From positions 434,001 to 498,000 of the forward strand of contig CAZCHE010000002.1 of NCBI GenBank assembly GCA_964498395.1: a stretch of 64,000 nt of DNA. Reading direction: 5' to 3'. The notes beneath the pieces are model-generated. The model worked only from the letters and a program-made list of their open reading frames with translations, made no database searches and was not told the origin of the DNA. Made by a program: the position numbers and the translations under genes. Below are positions 61,191 through 64,000 of this stretch, piece by piece. Within the stretch, counting starts at the first letter, position 1, and each line of letters opens with the position of its first letter. The stretch comes from Parapedobacter sp964498395 (lineage in GTDB: Bacteria; Bacteroidota; Bacteroidia; Sphingobacteriales; Sphingobacteriaceae).

Positions 61191-62137
61191 AATGGTTGCT
61201 CAACTGTCGTGTTATTTGGCAAATTTAAGTAATCTGGTAATATCGGGCGCGTGGCAATCGCATCGTTGATGATTTTTTGAATACGCACCCTTTCCTCTCC
61301 TACCAAGGGTAGGCGGGGGGACCTCACATGTTCATTGCTTAAGCCCTCTGCGGTTGCAGCGAGCTTGATGTACTGTACGAGGCGTGGATGGATGTCAAGC
61401 TCCAGCAGTGGCATGAACCACCGGTATATGGCCAACGCTTCATCCAATCGGCCAGCACCGGCTAAGCGATAGATGGCTACGGTTTCGCGGGGGAAAGCAT
61501 CTACCAAGCCCGCCACGGAACCGGTAGCACCCATTAATTGGGTTTCCAACGATATGGTATCCACACCACCCAATACTTTGAAGCGGCCGCCAAAACGATT
61601 GATCATCCGCGTTACGTTAGTGAGGTCGCGGGTGGATTCTTTCACCGCCTGTATATTGGGGCAGTCTGCCAATTCGGCAAACATATCAATCGTCACGTGG
61701 ATGGCATAGTCCACCGGATTATTATAGATCATGATGGGTAAGCCGGTTGAATTGGTAACGTCCTTAAAGTATTGAACCACTTCGCGATCCGAAGCTTTGT
61801 AACGCATGGGGGGCAACAGCATCAACGCATCGGCACCTAATTGTTCCGCTTGCTCCGCCACATTGATCGCTTCAGCCGTAGTCTGTTCCGCAATGTTCAG
61901 AATGATTGGTATATGGTCAGGTACGTGCTGTTTGGCAAAAGTGAGCATGTCGAATTTCTCTTGTGCACTCAACGTGCTGGCTTCACCGAGCGTACCGGCA
62001 ATGATGAGTCCAGCGACACCCGCGTCTATTTGCGCGATGAAGTTTTTCTTAAACATTTCATAGTCGATCGCTCCATTTTCGTCAAAGGGAGTCAACAACG
62101 CGGGATATACCCCGTACCAAAGTTCGTTTTTGCTCAT
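61187..62137 (-). CDS. DapA-family lyase, likely pyrroline-4-hydroxy-2-carboxylate deaminase
   Basis: A 316-residue TIM-barrel Schiff-base enzyme of the dihydrodipicolinate synthase/N-acetylneuraminate lyase family. The N-terminal PALLTPFDENGAIDYE, the GTLGEASTLS phosphate/keto-acid loop, the tyrosine in IMIYNNPVDYA and the Schiff-base lysine in IQAVKESTRDL are visible. By context it opens and deaminates the pyrroline product of hydroxyproline oxidation to 2-ketoglutarate semialdehyde, which the next gene's product oxidises. It is the first gene of the four-gene operon. Confidence 0.88.
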   Translation of the reverse strand: MSKNELWYGVYPALLTPFDENGAIDYEMFKKNFIAQIDAGVAGLIIAGTLGEASTLSAQEKFDMLTFAKQHVPDHIPIILNIAEQTTAEAINVAEQAEQLGADALMLLPPMRYKASDREVVQYFKDVTNSTGLPIMIYNNPVDYAIHVTIDMFAELADCPNIQAVKESTRDLTNVTRMINRFGGRFKVLGGVDTISLETQLMGATGSVAGLVDAFPRETVAIYRLAGAGRLDEALAIYRWFMPLLELDIHPRLVQYIKLAATAEGLSNEHVRSPRLPLVGEERVRIQKIINDAIATRPILPDYLNLPNNTTVEQPL

Positions 62138-62234
62138 GTCGTTTAATATTCCAATTTAATAATCAGGCAATGTCGTTAGCTATGGTTGTTTCACGCTGAA
62201 TTTTATTTGAAACAAACCGCTTTTTCAATTGCTA

Positions 62235-62242
62235 CAAATATA
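62235..62242 (-). promoter_or_regulatory. -7 box TATATTTG of the hydroxyproline operon
   Basis: A perfect TAnnTTTG on the minus strand, giving a leader of about 90 bases before the deaminase gene. No -33 TTG at the usual spacing is seen, which fits dependence on the AraC activator encoded just upstream. Confidence 0.45.
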
Positions 62243-62354
62243 ATCATGGCTCTTTGCCTAAACCGCTTACTAATTAATCAATATTATGCAAATATTAACA
62301 TGACCGTTAAATACGATCGATTGGATGGATTGGGATTGCAGGCCTGGTTCAATC

Positions 62355-63236
62355 TCACTGGATATTGTGGAGGTATTTGGATAGGTACTCCTTGGGCGAT
62401 GTGCCCGCCACACTTTTGAATACCCTGTTGAAATTGGTGATGCTATTAAATCCACAGTTGTATGCGATGGTGGCGATGCTGTCGTATTCGCCCGCGGTCA
62501 GTTTTTTACAAGCCTGGTTTATCCGCATTTCATTGAGGAAAGTGACAAACGTGACGCCCGTATGCTTTTTGAAATACCGGCAAAAGGCTTGGGGGGTCAG
62601 GTGTGCCTCCGCAGCTACTTCTTCCAATGTCAGCGCATTTTGGTAGTGCTGTAGGATGTAGTTGTAAATGTTGCCCATACGTAGGCCCTCCCCTTCGGTG
62701 ATGTGTTGTTTGTTGAATGTGGAAAGGTGCTTTGGCTTGGGGGTAATATGGCAAAATGTCCTCAAAAGATGGAGAAAATGTAACATTTGATCCATGCTGT
62801 TGGACTCCTTTAGTTTGAGAATCCGTTTTGAAACGGAATGGAAATGTTGCTCCGGAAGCTTGAATCCACATCTGTATTCGTTGAGAAACGCATTTAGTTG
62901 GCCAAGTTCAGGCAATTGAAAGAAATTGGCTAAGTCGCCGTTTGGGTCGTAAAAAACCGAAATGCTATGTACGTATTCCTCTTCGACGGAATCCGCGATG
63001 CTACTACGGCTGCCTTTAAAAACGTGGGATTGATTGGGCGCAATCAGGAAAATGTCATTTGGCCCGAAAGAATGCATGGTGTTTTCCGCTATAAGTGTGC
63101 CTTCACCCCTTATGATCCAAATCAGTTGGGCTTCTTTATGGCGATGCAGGTGGGGATAGAATTGTGGAATGATATCTTCCTGCACGGTCACGGTTTTATC
63201 GGGCATGACTGGGATGGTGAATTGAAGTGTTTTCAT
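62355..63236 (-). CDS. AraC family transcriptional regulator of the hydroxyproline operon
   Basis: A 293-residue regulator with an N-terminal cupin (FYPHLHRHKEAQLIWIIRGE, GPNDIFLIAPNQSHVFKG) and a C-terminal AraC double HTH (LTLEEVAAEAHLTPQAFCRY-like and YDSIATIAYNCGFNSITNF). The frame opens at 63272, but the methionine at 63236 (MKTLQFTIPVMPDK) starts the recognisable domain. It lies 217 bases upstream of the deaminase gene in the same direction and is its likely activator, with hydroxyproline or an intermediate as inducer (inference). Confidence 0.9.
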   Translation of the reverse strand: MKTLQFTIPVMPDKTVTVQEDIIPQFYPHLHRHKEAQLIWIIRGEGTLIAENTMHSFGPNDIFLIAPNQSHVFKGSRSSIADSVEEEYVHSISVFYDPNGDLANFFQLPELGQLNAFLNEYRCGFKLPEQHFHSVSKRILKLKESNSMDQMLHFLHLLRTFCHITPKPKHLSTFNKQHITEGEGLRMGNIYNYILQHYQNALTLEEVAAEAHLTPQAFCRYFKKHTGVTFVTFLNEMRINQACKKLTAGEYDSIATIAYNCGFNSITNFNRVFKSVAGTSPKEYLSKYLHNIQ

Positions 63237-63507
63237 ATTCCAATGAAATAGGTAACCTATGTAAACCTCCAATAAATTTACGGATATTAACCTGTTTTAT
63301 GCAAGTATTTTGATATAAAAGGTTAAAATGTGGTTATAAATAGCTAAAAATCGAATAGCTTTCCGTATTAATCGGACATCAAAAAAATACATGAGGAATC
63401 AAGTAGCGTTATGAGGAGACTTATCGTTATGTGAGGGTAGTCGGTTTTTAATTAATCAATAAAGGCATAATACTTGCTTCATTTACCTTAACAGACGGGA
63501 ATATTGT

Positions 63508-64000
63508 ATGGCGATGTTTGACGGAAAGACAATCATTTTAGGAGCTCCAAAGCACTTTAGTTTAGACGGGGTTATTGAAACGGAGCTGCGGAACTTAGGT
63601 TTTAATATTCTGAATATTTCATTCTACAGTGATGGGTTTCGCTATAAGCACCTATTGCAGCGAATTGAATGTTTTATCTGTCGGGATATATTGGGGATAA
63701 AGGAATATAAAAATAAAATCAGGTTCAATGCGAATAAAGAATGGATGGAAGCGCAACTGCAAAACATGCCAGTGGCAGACTATGCGTTGATTATCCGACC
63801 GGATGTTTATCCCGTTGATTTCCTCAAAACATTACGAGCGAAAACGAAGAAATTGATCGCTTATCAATGGGATGGTCTGGACCGGTACCCCAATGTATAC
63901 AAGTGCATCGGCTTGTTCGATCGTTTTTTTGTGTTTGATGGTGACGACTTGGGTGTTCGATCGGTGATGCCCATCACCAATTATTATCCGGTAGCTTGCA
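63508..64000 (+). CDS. Glycosyltransferase-like polysaccharide biosynthesis protein, N-terminal part
   Basis: The frame is open from the ATG at 63508 to the end of the window (164 codons), so the gene is cut. The N-terminus (KTIILGAPKHFSLDGVIETE) resembles the Rossmann start of a GT-B fold; VADYALIIRPDVYPVDFLKT, KLIAYQWDGLDRYPNVYKC and LFDRFFVFDGDDL resemble CgeB/RfaS-like proteins of lipopolysaccharide or capsule clusters, where the pattern W-D-x-x-x...FD...FD is typical. The assignment is by pattern only. It may begin a surface-polysaccharide cluster beyond the window. The next in-frame methionine (63514) is an alternative start. Confidence 0.55.
   Translation, partial: MAMFDGKTIILGAPKHFSLDGVIETELRNLGFNILNISFYSDGFRYKHLLQRIECFICRDILGIKEYKNKIRFNANKEWMEAQLQNMPVADYALIIRPDVYPVDFLKTLRAKTKKLIAYQWDGLDRYPNVYKCIGLFDRFFVFDGDDLGVRSVMPITNYYPVAC

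Overview
The window reads as chromosomal DNA of a Bacteroidota bacterium, most likely a member of the Sphingobacteriales (Sphingobacterium/Parapedobacter-like; the genus is an inference). The evidence is two SusC/SusD pairs with glycoside hydrolases, a SusB-type GH97, many lipoprotein signal peptides, a membrane-anchored Y_Y_Y/LuxR-type regulator, weak or absent Shine-Dalgarno sequences, and repeated promoter boxes of the Bacteroidota form TAnnTTTG, several with a TTG about 19-20 bases upstream.

Region 1 (1-1871) holds the end of an S9 peptidase and a convergent class C beta-lactamase-like serine hydrolase. Region 2 (1906-21367) is an alpha-galactoside/galactose locus. SusC/SusD, a GH97 and a GH36 alpha-galactosidase would capture and cleave alpha-galactosides. 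Two transporters (MFS and SSS) and a mutarotase would bring in and present galactose. A sugar dehydrogenase (SDR), a lactonase (SMP-30), galactonate dehydratase DgoD and an HpcH/HpaI aldolase make an apparently complete, kinase-free oxidative (De Ley-Doudoroff type) galactose pathway. An AraC and a GntR regulator belong to it. The repair gene mfd follows (21558-24890).

Region 3 (24912-36501) is a beta-glucan locus: SusC, SusD, a PKD-like surface protein, GH16 and GH5 in one operon, with a kinase-less membrane-bound regulator. A divergent GH20 hexosaminidase follows. Region 4 (39003-43846) has a split Tm-1-like pair (UPF0261 plus a PEP-hydrolase-like TIM barrel), an M20 peptidase, a YkuK-like protein and a likely remnant of an acyloxyacyl hydrolase. 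Region 5 (44142-48076) is a phytate module: a TonB-dependent receptor and a beta-propeller phytase. Then come upp and uvrB.

Region 6 (51054-56080) is the most unusual part. A roughly 5 kb block, all genes on the minus strand, sits directly behind uvrB and is closed on its far side by a second, 97% identical copy of the last 103 bp of the uvrB region. This looks like an insertion that replaced the uvrB 3' end and displaced the old end. The block holds a GbsR-type regulator with a 22-bp perfect palindrome over its own promoter, two paralogous small membrane proteins, and a four-gene operon of unknown function. The first gene of that operon, a lipoprotein, is cut by an in-frame amber codon at position 54.

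Region 7 (56192-63236) has a thioredoxin-fold protein and a trans-4-hydroxy-L-proline degradation operon (2-epimerase, D-hydroxyproline dehydrogenase, pyrroline-carboxylate deaminase, ketoglutarate semialdehyde dehydrogenase) with an AraC regulator. The window ends inside a glycosyltransferase-like gene. No rRNA, tRNA, CRISPR array, transposase or integrase was recognised.
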